Numbered from the stretch's first letter, positions 24,529 through 32,184 are shown. The stretch: 32,254 nucleotides of DNA from Oscillospiraceae bacterium (GCA_018434245.1 JAHDPQ010000141.1:1-32254); one strand, 5' to 3'. A program made the numbers and translations. Notes: generated by a model not told the origin, from the sequence alone.

Positions 24529-24680
24529 AAATTATATCCTCCTATTGTTTTTTTCAATTGCAAGTAATTTCATCCAATCAATTGATGAAGGTGCCAGGAG
24601 ATTCTCAGCGGTGCGAAGGGGCAGCCCTGCTGCGCCCTTCCGCTGATGGAGCATTTTTGAGCCTTATTGGAACGGAAGCG
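24529..24680 (-). other. Spacer between the PfkB kinase and gnd with a long hairpin
   Basis: Inverted repeat on the minus strand: CAGCGG-a-AGGG ... CCTT-cgca-CCGCTG, with an inner GCAG / CTGC (roughly 24645-24605). There is no T-run after it and no good promoter between it and gnd, so it looks like an intercistronic hairpin rather than a firm operon end. Confidence 0.4.
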
Positions 24681-25754
24681 TTACCGCTGCACCCGGGCAT
24701 TACCCTTGTAGATATCCCAAACCTGAGCCTCGTCGGCGGGCTGGGCGTGGTCGGTGAGCATGGTGGTGGCAAGAGCACCGGTGGCCCAGGCAAACTGCAA
24801 CCATTTTTCCGGCTCCCACTCCTTGAGGATGCCGTACAGAAGTCCGCCTACAAAGCCGTCGCCGCCGCCAATCCGGTCCAGAATGGGAATTTCCCGAGGC
24901 TCTACCACATGCCAGTTGTCCCCTTCCAGCATGATGGCACCCCACAGGTGCTCGTTGGCGGAAAATACCTGACGCAGGGTGTTGGCAAAGACACTGGTGT
25001 TGGGATACTGCTTCTTCACCCGCTCAATCATGCCCTTAAAGCCGTCGATTTTGGAGGTCAAGTCCTTGCCACCAGCCTCGGGACCCTGAATGCGCAGGCA
25101 GAGCTGGAAGTCCTCCTCGTTGCCCTCCAGAATATCGGCAAGGGAAGCGATTTCGGAAAAGCTCTGGTGGAGCTCCTCTTCCCGGCCTTTCCAGAAGGTG
25201 GCACGATGGTTGAGGTCAAAGCTAATAAGAGTGCCGTGTTTTTTGGCAGCTCTGGCTAGCTCCAGGCAGAACTGGGTGGTCTCAGGAGAAAGGGCGGCAA
25301 TGAGTCCGCTCATGTGGAGAACCTGAACTCCTTCTTCCCCAAAGATGCGCTCCAGATCAAAATCCTTGACGTTAAGGGTGCGGCCCACTTCACCGGCCCG
25401 GTCGTTCCAGACTCTGGGGCCCCGCATGCCAAAGCCGCTGTCGGCAATGTTGAACTGGTGGCGGTAGCCCCAAGGGCCGCCCTGATCCACCTCAGGTCCT
25501 TCGATTTCCATCCCCCGGGAGCGGAGATCCTGCTTGATAAAGGCCGCCATGGGGCTGCCCTTTACAAAGGTGGTGAGCACTTTGACGGGAAGTCCCAGAT
25601 AGGAGGAAATGCTGGCTACATTGGCCTCTGCACTGGTTGCCTGAAGTAAAAACTGGTTGGAAGCAGCCACCGGCTGACGGGTGTGAGGGGTAATTCGAAG
25701 GCCCATGCTGGCCGGAACCATTAATGCGTATTTTGCATCCTTGCGAAGCTTCAT
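24681..25754 (-). CDS. PfkB-family sugar kinase, 2-keto-3-deoxygluconate kinase type
   Basis: A 357-residue cytoplasmic kinase of the ribokinase/PfkB family. The N-terminal TSAEANVASISSYLGLPV matches the family GGxxxNxA region, ISFDLNHRATFW matches the DxNxR motif of 2-keto-3-deoxygluconate kinases, and IGGGDGFVGGLLYG is the C-terminal anion-hole motif with catalytic D299. The best family match is KDG kinase, but a PfkB enzyme phosphorylating gluconate or mannonate cannot be excluded, and no KDPG aldolase or mannonate dehydratase gene is here. AGGAGG lies ten bases before the ATG. It follows the SDR by 43 bases in the LacI-controlled operon. Confidence 0.85.
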   Translation of the reverse strand: MKLRKDAKYALMVPASMGLRITPHTRQPVAASNQFLLQATSAEANVASISSYLGLPVKVLTTFVKGSPMAAFIKQDLRSRGMEIEGPEVDQGGPWGYRHQFNIADSGFGMRGPRVWNDRAGEVGRTLNVKDFDLERIFGEEGVQVLHMSGLIAALSPETTQFCLELARAAKKHGTLISFDLNHRATFWKGREEELHQSFSEIASLADILEGNEEDFQLCLRIQGPEAGGKDLTSKIDGFKGMIERVKKQYPNTSVFANTLRQVFSANEHLWGAIMLEGDNWHVVEPREIPILDRIGGGDGFVGGLLYGILKEWEPEKWLQFAWATGALATTMLTDHAQPADEAQVWDIYKGNARVQR

Positions 25755-25797
25755 CGTATATACCTCCTGTTAATAATATTCTGTTAGAACTGTCCGG

Positions 25798-26646
25798 TTA
25801 TACGCCGGAGTAAGCAGAAAATCCGCCGTCAATGGGGATGACCACGCCGGTGATAAATCCGGACATGCTTTCATCCAGCAAGAAGAGCATGGTGCCCAGC
25901 AACTCCTCGGGTACACCAAAGCGGCCCATGGGAGTGTTGCGCAGAATCTTTTCGGAGCGGGCCGTGTAGCTGCCGTCCTCGTTGGTGAGGAGAGCGCGGT
26001 TCTGATCGGTCAGGAAAAAGCCGGGTGCCAAAGCGTTGACCCGGATGTTGGTTTTGGAAAAGTGCACAGCCAGCCACTGGGTAAAGTTGGAGATGGCTGC
26101 CTTGGCCGCCGAATAGGCGGGAATCTTGGTGAGAGGGGTAAAGGCGTTCATCGAGCTGATGTTGAGGATGGAACCGCCTTTTTCGATCAGGTCCCGGCTG
26201 AACTCCTGGGTAGGCAGCAGGGTTCCCATAAAGTTGAGGTCAAATACAAAGCGGACACTGTCGGCATCCATGTTGTAAAAGGTCTTAAAGCCTTCCTTAT
26301 CCAGATCGCTGGGGGAGAAAAACTCGCCGTCGGTGGTGCCTTTGGGATGGTTTCCGCCGGCTCCGTTGATGAGGATATCGATGGGTCCAAAGGCTTCCTT
26401 TACCTTTTGGTGAGCCTTGCGGATGCTCTCTACCTCCAGCACGTTGCACTTGACACCAATAGCCTGTCCTCCCGCAGCGGTGATCTCGTCCGCCACCTTT
26501 TGAGCCGCCTGCTCGTTGAGGTCCAGCACCGCTACCTTAACGCCATATTCACCCAGCGCCTTGGCCATGCTGCCGCACAGAATGCCGCCGCCACCGGTAA
26601 CGACTGCGACTTTTCCGCCTAAATTCTTCTCCATAGAAATGATCAT
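25798..26646 (-). CDS. SDR oxidoreductase resembling D-mannonate oxidoreductase (UxuB, SDR type)
   Basis: A 282-residue NAD(P)-dependent short-chain dehydrogenase. The cofactor motif is TGGGGILCGSMA, followed by NGAGGNHPKGTT, a sequence characteristic of clostridial and bacillar mannonate oxidoreductases (fructuronate to D-mannonate) rather than generic SDRs. Ser164/165 (NISSMN), Tyr178 and Lys182 (YSAAK) form the catalytic set. AAGGAGTG lies about nine bases before the ATG at 26646. It is the first gene of the minus-strand sugar-acid operon, transcribed from a promoter whose start site is covered by a LacI-type operator. Gluconate 5-dehydrogenase is the main alternative assignment. Confidence 0.85.
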   Translation of the reverse strand: MIISMEKNLGGKVAVVTGGGGILCGSMAKALGEYGVKVAVLDLNEQAAQKVADEITAAGGQAIGVKCNVLEVESIRKAHQKVKEAFGPIDILINGAGGNHPKGTTDGEFFSPSDLDKEGFKTFYNMDADSVRFVFDLNFMGTLLPTQEFSRDLIEKGGSILNISSMNAFTPLTKIPAYSAAKAAISNFTQWLAVHFSKTNIRVNALAPGFFLTDQNRALLTNEDGSYTARSEKILRNTPMGRFGVPEELLGTMLFLLDESMSGFITGVVIPIDGGFSAYSGV

Positions 26647-26694
26647 GCCGTTTCACTCCTTATCATTTTTACTCATTATATCCTTTACGTCGTT

Positions 26695-26710
26695 CATGTA
26701 AGCCCTTACA
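26695..26710. promoter_or_regulatory. LacI-type operator O1 at the SDR promoter
   Basis: Perfect palindrome TGTAAGCCCTTACA (26697-26710), extended by CA at the left. It lies eight bases downstream of the SDR -10 and covers the predicted transcription start. The same sequence in reverse orientation is found at 26822. Confidence 0.85.
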
Positions 26711-26717
26711 ATTTATC

Positions 26718-26746
26718 ATTTTACACTGATATCTCTCAATTGTCAA
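26718..26746 (-). promoter_or_regulatory. Promoter of the SDR-kinase operon
   Basis: On the minus strand: TTGACA (26746-26741), a 17-base spacer, TAAAAT (26723-26718). Operator O1 follows at once. Confidence 0.85.
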
Positions 26747-26793
26747 TTAGTGGAGTCCACAGAAATGCCCCGGCTTTTTGGGTATAAATACAG

Positions 26794-26822
26794 TTGAAAA
26801 TCATAATTTCACAGGTTATAAT
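26794..26822 (+). promoter_or_regulatory. Promoter of the LacI-family regulator gene
   Basis: TTGAAA (26794-26799), a 17-base spacer, TATAAT (26817-26822). The last base of the -10 is the first base of operator O2. Confidence 0.85.
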
Positions 26823-26837
26823 GTAAGGGCTTACATG
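26822..26837. promoter_or_regulatory. LacI-type operator O2 at the regulator's own promoter
   Basis: Perfect palindrome TGTAAGGGCTTACA (26822-26835) extended by TG. It is the exact reverse complement of O1 over 16 bases, and the centres are 125 bp apart. Confidence 0.85.
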
Positions 26838-27012
26838 CTTTTTGACAATTAAGGCCCATCCACCGGCATCGATCAGGGCTTGTCTTTGCCCCTGCAGATA
26901 TGGTACTATCTGCTTTGAAGTGGGGATGATGCCGGATGGCCCGGCCTGCTGTGGTACAAGGTTTGTTGCGGCAGCGCTAACATTGGGCATCCATCCCAAA
27001 AGGGGGATCTTT

Positions 27013-28002
27013 TTGAATATCTACGATATTGCAAAGCTGGCAGGAGTCAGTATCGCCACTGTCTCCCGAGTGATTAACGGCAAGGAAAACGTCTCCGAAA
27101 AGACCCGCCAAAAGGTGGAAGGCGTCATTTCGGAAATGGGGTATACTCCCAACGTCTTTGCCAGAGGTTTGGGACTGGGCTCCATTCAGATGGTGGGGGT
27201 TCTCTGCTCCACCGTCAGCGATTTGTTCTACGCCCGGGCGGTTGCCACCATCGAAAGCGAGCTGCGCACATTGGGCTATGACGTGATTCTCTGCTGCACC
27301 GGCAACGATGTTGCGGAAAAAAGCCGGTACATGCAGCTCCTTCTTTCCAAGCGGGTGGACGCTATGATTCTGGTAGGTTCCATTTTTCAGGAGCGGACCA
27401 GCAACGAGCATATTGCTCAGGCCGCCACTCAGGTTCCGGTAATTCTGGTCAACGGCTCTTTAGATATTCCAAACACCTACTGTGTCTTTTGTGATGAAGA
27501 AGGCGCGGTCTATCATTTGGTGCGGGCTTTGGCAGCCGAAAATCGCCGGGAAATCCTCTACATCGAAAACACCGAAAACTACGCCAGTCTTTCCAAGTGG
27601 AGAGGCTTTACCCGGGGCTGTGCCGACTACAACATCTTCCACTCCCCCGCTCTCACCCTGCAGGTGCCCAAGGACGCCGACGCTGTCAAGGAGCGAGTGG
27701 GCAGGCTGGTCGATTCCGGGGTGACCTTCAATGCGGTGGTCGCCAGCGAGGACCTGCTGGCTCTGGGGGCTCTCAAGGCCCTGCAAAACCGCAATCTGCG
27801 GATACCGGAGGATGTGGCGGTGGTAGGGTTTAACGACTCCATCCTCTGCGAGTGCTCCTCCCCCGAGCTTTCCAGCGTGGACAACAAGGTAGACGATATG
27901 TGCCGCCGGGCGGTGGCCACCCTGTTGGAGCTGATTCGGGGGCGCAACCCTCCTACCCGGACCGTTCTCACCCCCGAGTTCAAACGCAGGGGAAGCTTCT
28001 GA
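27013..28002 (+). CDS. LacI-family transcriptional regulator
   Basis: A 329-residue DNA-binding repressor or activator. The N-terminal helix-turn-helix is NIYDIAKLAGVSIATVSRVING and the hinge helix region is TPNVFARGLGLG. The rest is a periplasmic-binding-protein-like sensor domain ending in FKRRGSF. The start is TTG 27013, with AGGGGG six to seven bases upstream; the frame is open to 26842, but the upstream residues do not look like a LacI N-terminus. It diverges from the SDR-kinase operon, and two copies of one palindrome at the two start sites mark it as the likely local regulator and autoregulator. The effector is probably a sugar acid, by context. Its leader of about 175 bases contains an imperfect hairpin (26855-26870 with 26926-26941). 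Confidence 0.93.
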   Translation: MNIYDIAKLAGVSIATVSRVINGKENVSEKTRQKVEGVISEMGYTPNVFARGLGLGSIQMVGVLCSTVSDLFYARAVATIESELRTLGYDVILCCTGNDVAEKSRYMQLLLSKRVDAMILVGSIFQERTSNEHIAQAATQVPVILVNGSLDIPNTYCVFCDEEGAVYHLVRALAAENRREILYIENTENYASLSKWRGFTRGCADYNIFHSPALTLQVPKDADAVKERVGRLVDSGVTFNAVVASEDLLALGALKALQNRNLRIPEDVAVVGFNDSILCECSSPELSSVDNKVDDMCRRAVATLLELIRGRNPPTRTVLTPEFKRRGSF

Positions 28003-28029
28003 TCTATCAACAAGAATGGACCCAAACAA

Positions 28030-28064
28030 AGGGCCTCCCAGAAAATACCTGGAAGGCCTTTTTT
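28030..28064 (+). terminator. Intrinsic terminator of the LacI-family gene
   Basis: Arms GGCCTCCCAG and CTGGAAGGCC (one mismatch) followed by TTTTTTG, 27 bases after the stop. Confidence 0.88.
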
Positions 28065-28071
28065 GTTGCAA

Positions 28072-28102
28072 GAAAAGGGACCGGCTGCTCTGCCGGTCCC
28101 TT
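28072..28102 (-). terminator. Intrinsic terminator of the alcohol dehydrogenase gene
   Basis: On the minus strand, arms AAGGGACCGGC and GCCGGTCCCTT around a six-base loop, followed by TTCTTG. It starts eight bases after the dehydrogenase stop. Confidence 0.85.
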
Positions 28103-28109
28103 GCATGGG

Positions 28110-29231
28110 TTACTGAGCATCCATATAAACGATGGGTTTGATCAGGTCGGGAGCTTTTTTATCCATTAGGTCAAAGGCGTCTTCCATTTTTTCAAAGCCG
28201 TTGAACTTGTGGGAGATAATCTTGGTGGTATCCAGACGGCCATGGCGGATCACTTCCAAAAGCTTTTGAATCCGAAGGGCACCGCCGGGGCAGAAGCCGC
28301 CGCGAATATCCTTGTTGGCCATTCCCAGTCCCCAGGACCAGGCAGGCATGGACAGCACGTGGGATAGGTCAAAGAAGTTGATATTGGATACAACGCCCAT
28401 CTCTTTGGTCATATCCACTGCCTGACGGAAGGTTTCGGCATCTCCACCGGCAATGATCACCTTGTCGGCCCCGCCGCCGGTCAAATCCTTGATCTGCTCG
28501 ACAATATCGCCCTCTTTGTAGCTGACAATATCGGTGGCGCCGTACTCCCGGGCAATTTTGACGCAGTTGGGGCGGGTTCCGATGCCGATGATCCGTCCGG
28601 CTCCCCGCAGCTGGGCTCCCGCCACAGCCATCAAGCCTACCGGCCCGATTCCAATGACTACAACGGTGTCGCCATATCCGATCTCTGCCAGCTCGGCGCC
28701 GTGGAATCCGGTGGACATCATATCCACAGTCATGAGGGCCGCTTCGGGAGATACGTCGTCAGGCATGTGGACCAGGTTGGCATCCGCCTGATTGACGTGG
28801 AAGTATTCGGCAAAAATGCCGTCCTTCTGGGACAAGAACTTAAAGCTTCCCATCATAAAATGGTCGTGAGCGGTGGACTTACCTGACTGCGTACCCATGG
28901 AAAGCCAGTCGGGCGTGACACAGGGAACCACAACCCGGTCACCAGGAGCAAACTTGGTCACCAGCTCGCCGACTTCTTCTACAATGCCTACGGCTTCGTG
29001 GCCAAGAATCAGGTCCTTCTTGGGTCCGGAGCCGCCGTGAGACACGTGGGTGTCCGAGCTGCAGGGAGCCACAATGGTGGGGCGTACAATGGCGTCCAGG
29101 GGCCCTGCCACAGGGCGAGTCTTTTCCAGCCAGCCGGTCTTGTTGACTTCCAGCATACCGTAACCCCGCATCATCACGGGAGGGGTTTCCTTTTTCTTTA
29201 ATCTAGTATCAAACGTTGTGCGTGTGCTCAT
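28110..29231 (-). CDS. Zinc-dependent secondary alcohol dehydrogenase (NADP isopropanol dehydrogenase type)
   Basis: A 373-residue medium-chain dehydrogenase closely resembling the Thermoanaerobacter brockii and Clostridium beijerinckii secondary alcohol dehydrogenases. Catalytic zinc ligands are C57, H78 and D170, with E79 beside H78 (GHEAVG). The Rossmann motif is VVIGIGPVGLMAVAG. The IGTRP segment corresponds to the GSRP loop that binds the NADP phosphate, which supports NADP(H) use. The N-terminus is about 19 residues longer than in those enzymes (MSTRTTFDTRLKKKETPPV). This start is favoured because AAGGAGGT lies about eight bases upstream, while the internal Met pair has no ribosome site. 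It diverges from a LysR gene that probably regulates it. The substrate is not certain. Confidence 0.92.
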   Translation of the reverse strand: MSTRTTFDTRLKKKETPPVMMRGYGMLEVNKTGWLEKTRPVAGPLDAIVRPTIVAPCSSDTHVSHGGSGPKKDLILGHEAVGIVEEVGELVTKFAPGDRVVVPCVTPDWLSMGTQSGKSTAHDHFMMGSFKFLSQKDGIFAEYFHVNQADANLVHMPDDVSPEAALMTVDMMSTGFHGAELAEIGYGDTVVVIGIGPVGLMAVAGAQLRGAGRIIGIGTRPNCVKIAREYGATDIVSYKEGDIVEQIKDLTGGGADKVIIAGGDAETFRQAVDMTKEMGVVSNINFFDLSHVLSMPAWSWGLGMANKDIRGGFCPGGALRIQKLLEVIRHGRLDTTKIISHKFNGFEKMEDAFDLMDKKAPDLIKPIVYMDAQ

Positions 29232-29478
29232 AATTGTCTACCTCCTTGGAAAAATATATTGCCTGCTTTGTTGCATCGTGAAGGAATACTCTTCCGATAT
29301 TGTCATTTTTTTGTCAATCCAAGTTACCACTCGTTTATGGCGAGCTTTTATTATCTGCAATTTGAGAATACATTATTACACACCATTTGTAAAATACATA
29401 AAAGCTAATATATTATAGTTTTAAGCTATAGTATATGATATAATAGAATAAATGTGGATTCGTTTAGGGGGTGATCCG
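29232..29478. promoter_or_regulatory. AT-rich divergent control region of the alcohol dehydrogenase and LysR genes
   Basis: Markedly AT-rich 247 bases. On the plus strand a TATAAT at 29439-29444 is a good -10 for the LysR gene, without a clear -35. A dyad TATAG-N7-CTATA at 29413-29429 is the best LysR-box candidate. On the minus strand a TTGACA at about 29313-29318 lacks a good -10 at 17 bases, fitting an activator-dependent promoter for the dehydrogenase. Confidence 0.45.
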
Positions 29479-30384
29479 GTGACTTTGACCCAGTTGCGGT
29501 ACTTTATGGAGGTCTGCAAGCAGGGCAGCATTACCAAGGCGGCTCAGGTTTTGCATGTCAGCCAGCCCTCAATTTCCAACTCCATCCGGGATTTGGAAAC
29601 CGAGCTGGGGGTGAATTTATTCCATCGGATCAAGATGCGGCTTTCTCCCACTCAGGAGGGTTACTACTTTTATCAGGGATTGTCCCGAGTGCTGTACCGA
29701 CTGGATATGCTGGTCAGCGATATGCAGGATATGGGGAAAAAACATAATATGATCCGCATTGGTGTGCCGCCTATGATCGGCACCTTTCTCTTCCCCGATA
29801 TTTTTGATCTGTTCCACAGCGAACATCCCGACGTTTTGCTGGAAATGGTGGAGTATGGCTCTCTGAAAATTCAGGAAATGGTCCTCAGTGAGGAGCTGGA
29901 TGTGGCTCTGGCCGTCTCCGACGAGAAGGAATCCCGGCTCAACAACATCGAACTGATGCGGACCTCTCTGGTGTACTGCGTGGATCAAAAGCATCCCATG
30001 GCAGGAGCCAAGAGCATCTCCCTGCAGGATTTGGACAACGCCCCCGTGATTTTGATGCAGCAGGGTTCCTTCCAGACCGAACTGCTGCGGCAGCATTTTT
30101 TCAGCCGCAGTATTCACCCCAAAATCATTATGTACTCCAACCAGCTTTACACCATCAAGCACATGCTGTCCCGTAGTCAGGCCGGGGCCTTTATGTTCGA
30201 GCATGTGCTTGAAATGAATCCCGACCTTGTGGGGATTCCTCTGGAGGACCCGGTGGAACTGGGTATTTCCCTGATCTGGAAGAAGGACCGCCATCTCTAC
30301 AGCGACACCAGCCGACTGATTCAGATGGTAAAGAAACACTTTCGCAGCCGACAACAGCCCCACAACTCCGGTAAGGGTGAATAA
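29479..30384 (+). CDS. LysR-family transcriptional regulator
   Basis: A 301-residue regulator. The N-terminal winged helix-turn-helix (LTQLRYFMEVCKQGSITKAA...VSQPSISNSIRDLE) is followed by a type 2 periplasmic-binding effector domain starting near residue 85 (IRIGVPPMIGTFLFP). The start chosen is GTG 29479, with AGGGGGT six bases upstream; an in-frame ATG at 29452 has no ribosome site and sits only seven bases after the -10. It diverges from the alcohol dehydrogenase gene, the usual arrangement for a LysR regulator and its target. The effector is unknown. Confidence 0.92.
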   Translation: MTLTQLRYFMEVCKQGSITKAAQVLHVSQPSISNSIRDLETELGVNLFHRIKMRLSPTQEGYYFYQGLSRVLYRLDMLVSDMQDMGKKHNMIRIGVPPMIGTFLFPDIFDLFHSEHPDVLLEMVEYGSLKIQEMVLSEELDVALAVSDEKESRLNNIELMRTSLVYCVDQKHPMAGAKSISLQDLDNAPVILMQQGSFQTELLRQHFFSRSIHPKIIMYSNQLYTIKHMLSRSQAGAFMFEHVLEMNPDLVGIPLEDPVELGISLIWKKDRHLYSDTSRLIQMVKKHFRSRQQPHNSGKGE

Positions 30385-30713
30385 ATTTTAGCAACAAATA
30401 GGTCTGTCTCAAAGGGCGGTGTAATGGAGAAAAGGGCATCTAATGGGTTAAACCTATGGCCTCCACATCTTCCCCGCCAGTCCCCGAGAGCTTATCCCAT
30501 GGGCCAAACGCAGATCCTGATAACAACTCTTAACTTTCGCCAGCTTTGAAGAAATCTTCTAATTCTGCTGATTCCTTCTGACACATTCCAGATCATTCAG
30601 CTAATATTTTCAAATCCCCTGTGCAGATTATTTGCTGGAAATGGCACTCTCCTTCTGCCGAAAATTCATCCAAGAACCCTTTGCCATAAAGCTGGAACAA
30701 GAAGCCGTCCACA
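30385..30713. other. Intergenic stretch without a supported gene
   Basis: About 330 bases lie between the LysR stop and the ilvA terminator. No frame has a ribosome site and family resemblance. One minus-strand frame reads fairly protein-like (for example FLDEFSAEGECHFQQI near 30690-30640) but meets stops at about 30600 and 30540. It could be a decayed gene end or chance. No clear terminator follows the LysR gene. Confidence 0.4.
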
Positions 30714-30741
30714 TAAAAACAGGAGCCAAAAGGCTCCTGTT
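30714..30741 (-). terminator. Intrinsic terminator of ilvA
   Basis: On the minus strand, AACAGGAGCC-tttt-GGCTCCTGTT followed by TTTATG; the plus strand continues TTATT, so it may also stop rightward transcription. Confidence 0.85.
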
Positions 30742-30776
30742 TATTGATAGGTTGTCCGCCCTGCAGCGGGGATAGG

Positions 30777-31985
30777 TTACGATTCCCCTTGAACCTGATA
30801 GCCGTATTCCTCCAGCCGCCGGAGCAGCTCCTTTCCGTGTTCCCGGCCGCTGACTTCGCAAACCACATGCAAAATAGCGTCCCCCAGCTGAAGATCAACG
30901 CTCATGCGGTCGTGCTGCACCATCACGATGTTGGCACCGCACTGGGCCACAATATCGGTAAAGGTGTTTAAGCTGCCGGGAATATCCCGCATGATGGTGC
31001 GGAATTTAATCTGTCTTCCCCGGGTGACCAGACCCTTTTCCACCACCCGGTGGATAAAGCCCACATCGATATTACCGCCGGAAAGCACGCAGACCGCCCG
31101 CTTGCCCTCAAGGTCCACCACCCGGCTGATGGCAGCGGCAAGGGCGGCGGCTCCGGCGGGCTCCACCACCATTTTGTCCCGTTCCAACAGCAGCAGAATG
31201 GTAGAGGCAATCTCGTTGTCGGTAACGGTGACCATCTCGTCCACATACTGCCAAATCAGGGAGGAGGTGAGCACCCCCGGCTTTTTGACCGCAATGCCGT
31301 CGGCGATGGTGGCTACCGCATCGCAGTTCACATCTTGTTTGGTGCAGAAGCTACGGACCATGGCATCGGCTCCGGCGGCCTGAACCCCGATCACCTGCAC
31401 CCGGGGATTGATCTGCTTGATACAGACAGCCATCCCGGCCAGAAGGCCTCCCCCACCCACCGGAACCAGCACTGCATCCACCGTAGGCAGTGCTCTGAGA
31501 ATCTCCAGCGAGATGGTTCCCTGCCCCGCTATAACAGCGGGATCATCAAAGGGGTGGATGAACAGCGCCCCTGTCTCCTCCTGTAGCTTTGCCGCATGAG
31601 CATAAGCTTCGTCGTAGCAGTCACCCCACAGCACCACATTGGCTCCGTAGCCTTCAGTGGCAGACACCTTGGCAATGGGGGTGGTGCGGGGCATGACGAT
31701 GGTGGCCTGTGCTCCCATGGCACGGGCGGCATAGGCCACCCCTTGAGCGTGATTTCCGGCGCTGGAGGCAATGAGCATGGGAAGCTGCCCCTGTTCCCGG
31801 GTCAAAGCCGCAATTTTGTTATAGGCTCCCCGCACCTTAAAGGATCCGGTTTTTTGTAGGTTTTCGCACTTTAAGAATAGCTCCGCTCCCGAAAGCTCCG
31901 AAAAGGTGCGGGAGGAGTTGACAGGAGTCTCATGAATTACGCCTTTTAGACGGGATGCCGCCAGTTCAATATCCTTCAGTTCCAT
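30777..31985 (-). CDS. ilvA: Threonine ammonia-lyase (threonine dehydratase)
   Basis: A 402-residue PLP enzyme that converts threonine to 2-oxobutyrate and ammonia, the entry to isoleucine synthesis or, in catabolic forms, threonine degradation. The PLP lysine is K50 in KTGSFKVRGA. The SSAGNHAQG loop and the glycine-rich phosphate-binding VPVGGGGLLAG motif are present. The last 75 residues (FRTIMRDIPGSLNTFTDIVAQ) form one ACT domain, as in the 400-residue clostridial form, so allosteric control is likely. The start is ATG 31985 (MELKDIELAASRL); the ribosome site is only moderate (AAAGAGAG). The upstream open frame to 32177 overlaps the promoter and is not coding. Confidence 0.93.
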   Translation of the reverse strand: MELKDIELAASRLKGVIHETPVNSSRTFSELSGAELFLKCENLQKTGSFKVRGAYNKIAALTREQGQLPMLIASSAGNHAQGVAYAARAMGAQATIVMPRTTPIAKVSATEGYGANVVLWGDCYDEAYAHAAKLQEETGALFIHPFDDPAVIAGQGTISLEILRALPTVDAVLVPVGGGGLLAGMAVCIKQINPRVQVIGVQAAGADAMVRSFCTKQDVNCDAVATIADGIAVKKPGVLTSSLIWQYVDEMVTVTDNEIASTILLLLERDKMVVEPAGAAALAAAISRVVDLEGKRAVCVLSGGNIDVGFIHRVVEKGLVTRGRQIKFRTIMRDIPGSLNTFTDIVAQCGANIVMVQHDRMSVDLQLGDAILHVVCEVSGREHGKELLRRLEEYGYQVQGES

Positions 31986-32057
31986 GGAAATACACTCTCT
32001 TTCTGGGGGCTTTTGGGCGGAATATTCCGGCAGAAACCCTAACCTATCTCTCAGTAA

Positions 32058-32098
32058 AGCGCCCACTCGCCGGTACAAAAGCACAGGCAAAGGGCGCT
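32058..32098 (-). promoter_or_regulatory. Hairpin in the ilvA leader
   Basis: Arms AGCGCCC and GGGCGCT, 27 bases apart, in the leader of about 120 bases between the promoter and ilvA. On the minus strand it is followed by TTACTG, a weak T-tract. It may be an attenuator or only a structural hairpin; no T-box motif is present. Confidence 0.4.
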
Positions 32099-32113
32099 GG
32101 GTGATTTGAATGC

Positions 32114-32143
32114 AGTATACCGGATACACTCCCCCAGTGTCAA
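32114..32143 (-). promoter_or_regulatory. Promoter of ilvA
   Basis: On the minus strand: TTGACA (32143-32138), an 18-base spacer, TATACT (32119-32114). Confidence 0.8.
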
Positions 32144-32184
32144 GAGCTTTTCTGCTAACTGGGGCTTTTAAGAGCACAACGATG

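Noticed and set aside
22858-24567. Long plus-strand open frame of 569 codons
   Set aside because: It lies antisense to gnd and reaches past its ends. It has no family resemblance or ribosome site, while gnd on the other strand has every expected motif.
30593-30898. Minus-strand frame of 101 codons overlapping the end of ilvA
   Set aside because: Most of it is an out-of-frame shadow of ilvA and the ilvA terminator; the rest has no start or ribosome site.
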